DNA of 7,177 bases. It comes from Brachybacterium sp. GTDB lineage: Bacteria; Actinomycetota; Actinomycetes; Actinomycetales; Dermabacteraceae. Under the pieces are notes generated by a model that was given only the letters and a program-made list of their open reading frames with translations, was not told the origin of the DNA and searched no databases. The DNA is taken from assembly GCA_030451965.1 (NCBI GenBank), contig JAKDNE010000164.1, positions 1 to 7,177 on the forward strand. The letters run 5' to 3'. Position numbers and translations under genes: made by a program. Within the stretch, counting starts at the first letter, position 1. Each line of letters opens with the position of its first letter. Of the stretch, positions 5,765-7,177 are shown one piece after another.

Positions 5765-6540
5765 GGCTGATCCGGCACGTCGGAGAAGGAGCCGCGGCCG
5801 TCGTCGAGACGGTGCCAGCTGCCGATCGGCCAGAAGATGACCTCGGCCCGGCCGGTGATGTCGGACTCGTCGACGAAGCCGCCGTCGCCCCGGATCTCAT
5901 GCCACGCGGAATCGGCGGAGGCGTAGCGGTTGTCGCCCATCATCCACACCTTGCCCTCCGGCACCGTGACGTCGAAGGACGCCTGGCAGGCCGGGGTCTC
6001 AGGGTTGATGTACGGCTCGTCGAGCGTGACCCCGTTGACCTCGAGCGCCGCTCCCTCGGACTCGCAGACCACATGATCGCCGGACACTCCGATCAGCCGC
6101 TTGACCAGATGGTCCTGGGAGGGGTCGGGGGCCAGGCCGACGAGGCTGAGCAGCATCATCACCCGCACCCGCGGGGTGGGGTTCTCGGTGGCGTCCCCGG
6201 GGATCCAGTCGTCGGGGTCCTCGAAGACGATGACGTCGCCGCGCTCGAGATCGAAGACCCCGGGGCTCAGCTTGGAGACCAGGATCTTGTCGTTCTCCAG
6301 CAGCGTCGGGTTCATCGACGCCGAGGGGATGTAGAAGGGTTGGATCAGGAAGGTCTTGACCAGCACCGCGATGAGCAGTGCCACCACCATGGTGACCACG
6401 GTGTCCAGCCACAGGGGCATGCGCCGGCGACGAGATCTGCGCGCTGCGCCGTGCTCCGCGTCCCGGCCCACGGGGTCCATGCCGGCTGCGGGGTCCTCGT
6501 GGGGGGACTCAGCAGGGCGGGATTCGTGGGACGCATTCAT
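5761..6540 (-). CDS. lepB: Signal peptidase I (second of a tandem pair)
   Basis: A complete 259-residue type I signal peptidase, the membrane serine protease that removes signal peptides from exported proteins on the outer face of the membrane. A 40-residue cytoplasmic tail ending in a basic stretch (RRSRRRR) precedes one transmembrane helix (about 45-65). Box B reads IPSASMNPTLL (71-81) with nucleophile S75, and DHLVKRLIGVSGD (143-155) supplies the general base K147. MGDNRYASADS (201-211) is the conserved C-terminal box; the residue after SADS is Ala where Arg is common. C159 and C185 lie in the extracytoplasmic part and could form a disulfide (inference). A segment at about 110-141 separates the two catalytic boxes and makes this copy longer than its neighbour. 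The start ATG has AGGA 8 nt upstream. The gene follows the first lepB by 30 bp and overlaps rnhB by 4 bp. Confidence 0.95.
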   Translation of the reverse strand: MNASHESRPAESPHEDPAAGMDPVGRDAEHGAARRSRRRRMPLWLDTVVTMVVALLIAVLVKTFLIQPFYIPSASMNPTLLENDKILVSKLSPGVFDLERGDVIVFEDPDDWIPGDATENPTPRVRVMMLLSLVGLAPDPSQDHLVKRLIGVSGDHVVCESEGAALEVNGVTLDEPYINPETPACQASFDVTVPEGKVWMMGDNRYASADSAWHEIRGDGGFVDESDITGRAEVIFWPIGSWHRLDDGRGSFSDVPDQP

Positions 6541-6548
6541 CGCGGTGA

Positions 6549-6552
6549 TCCT
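6549..6552 (-). promoter_or_regulatory. Ribosome binding site of the second lepB
   Basis: AGGA on the minus strand, 8 nt before the ATG at 6538-6540, in the 30-bp gap between the two lepB genes. It supports the chosen start. Confidence 0.6.
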
Positions 6553-6570
6553 ATCGGCAGATGCTGGGGA

Positions 6571-7177
6571 TCAGAGCGCAGCTCCGCGCGTGAGCGGCCA
6601 CACGATGCGGTCCGCCTCCCCGACCACCCGCTCCACCGGGATCATGCCGCCGCCCGGTGAGCCCAGCAGGTGTCGGGAGTCGGTGGAGTCCGTCCGGTTG
6701 TCGCCGAGGACGAACATGCGCCCCTCGGGGACCCGCAGGTCGAACTCGATCTCGCTGGGGGCCGTGCCCTCGGGCAGGTAGGGCTCCTCCAGGCGGACGC
6801 CGTCGACGGTGATCGCGCCGTCCGGTGCGCAGCACTCCACCCGCTCGCCGCCGACGGCGATGACGCGCTTGACCCAGAACCGGTTCCCGTCGGCCGCCGA
6901 GGGGGCGAAGTAACCGCGCCCGTCGAAGACGACGATCTCGCCGCGCTCCGCGGTGCCTCGGGTGGAGCGGTCGGCCAGCAGCACGTCACCGGGCTGCAGG
7001 GCCGGGGCCATCGAGGCAGAGGGGACGCGGAAGGGCTGGGCGACGTAGTGCCGCACCAGCAGTGCACCGACCAGCAGCAGCACGACGCAGACGGCGGCGG
7101 CCCCCCCCCGGGGGGGGCGCCGCCCGCCCCCCCCCCGGGGGCGGGGCCAGCCGGAGGGAAGGCGTGGGTGGGCGTGT
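6571..7177 (-). CDS. lepB: Signal peptidase I (first of a tandem pair), 5' end outside the window
   Basis: A second type I signal peptidase, truncated by the window edge at its N-terminus. Numbering from the in-frame GTG at 7081-7083: VPSASMAPALQPGD (20-33) carries nucleophile S24, WVKRVIAVGG (70-79) carries base K72, and VLGDNRTDSTDSRH (125-138) is the C-terminal conserved box. That GTG is not the true start, because it falls inside the membrane helix: codons upstream continue the hydrophobic stretch (AAAVCVV) into VLLLVGALLV, and the frame stays open to position 7177. Before the helix it reads a Gly/Arg/Pro-rich cytoplasmic tail encoded by C and G homopolymers, so the tail sequence and frame there are less certain. 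It lacks the long segment found between the catalytic boxes of the neighbouring lepB. Tandem signal peptidase genes are known in actinobacteria, for example the sipW-sipZ cluster of Streptomyces downstream of rplS; rplS may lie beyond the window edge. Confidence 0.9.
   Translation of the reverse strand, partial: HAHPRLPSGWPRPRGGGGRRPPRGGAAAVCVVLLLVGALLVRHYVAQPFRVPSASMAPALQPGDVLLADRSTRGTAERGEIVVFDGRGYFAPSAADGNRFWVKRVIAVGGERVECCAPDGAITVDGVRLEEPYLPEGTAPSEIEFDLRVPEGRMFVLGDNRTDSTDSRHLLGSPGGGMIPVERVVGEADRIVWPLTRGAAL
7101..7146. repeat. C/G homopolymer and palindromic low-complexity stretch
   Basis: Nine C are followed by eight G (7101-7117), then a mixed GC segment, ten C (7127-7136), five G (7137-7141) and a further GC run. 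No A or T occurs in 46 bases. It lies in the part of the first lepB that encodes the cytoplasmic tail and reads as Gly/Arg/Pro codons. It may be genuine or a sequencing or assembly artefact. Confidence 0.7.

Noticed and set aside
4916..5770. Plus-strand open frame of 284 codons opposite rnhB
   Set aside because: No motif of its own; rnhB on the other strand has all its active-site residues.
5812..6660. Plus-strand open frame of 282 codons opposite the second lepB
   Set aside because: His/Asp/Gly-rich mirror of lepB codons with no independent evidence.

Overview
The window is about 70% GC. All eight recognisable genes are on the minus strand and form one compact, probably co-transcribed block. 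Gene content and order (lepB-lepB-rnhB-DUF2469-yraN-comM-dprA-xerC) match a chromosomal neighbourhood known from actinobacteria. DUF2469 (mycobacterial Rv2901c family) is itself an actinobacterial marker. My inference is a high-GC actinomycete, perhaps order Micrococcales (Brachybacterium-like); the sequence does not fix the genus.

Layout in transcription order (high to low coordinates). A type I signal peptidase gene (6571-7177) runs off the right edge and lacks its start. A second, divergent type I signal peptidase follows after 30 bp (5761-6540). RNase HII (4889-5764) overlaps it by 4 bp, and the DUF2469 gene (4590-4892) overlaps RNase HII by 4 bp. A 97-bp gap contains only a possible RNA hairpin. 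The YraN/UPF0102 nuclease-fold gene (4001-4492), the comM/yifB AAA+ gene (2460-4001) and dprA (1240-2463) then follow with overlaps of 1 and 4 bp. After 40 bp, which include a perfect 8-bp GC stem directly behind the dprA stop, xerC (108-1199) ends the block. Positions 1-107 hold no gene I can support.

The block joins protein export (two signal peptidases) with DNA transactions: RNA removal from DNA (RNase HII), a nuclease-fold protein (YraN), branch migration of incoming DNA (ComM), RecA loading (DprA) and chromosome dimer resolution (XerC). Three DNA proteins carry Pro/Ala/Arg-rich low-complexity additions outside their conserved cores: a roughly 55-residue insert in XerC, a roughly 70-residue C-terminal tail on RNase HII, and a possible 46-residue N-terminal extension on YraN.

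I see no mobile element, CRISPR array, tRNA, rRNA or phage gene, and no clearly new system. This is mostly a conserved housekeeping region. The items most worth a second look are the low-complexity additions, the uncharacterised YraN and DUF2469 genes, and the suspicious C/G homopolymer stretch at 7101-7146 near the window edge.
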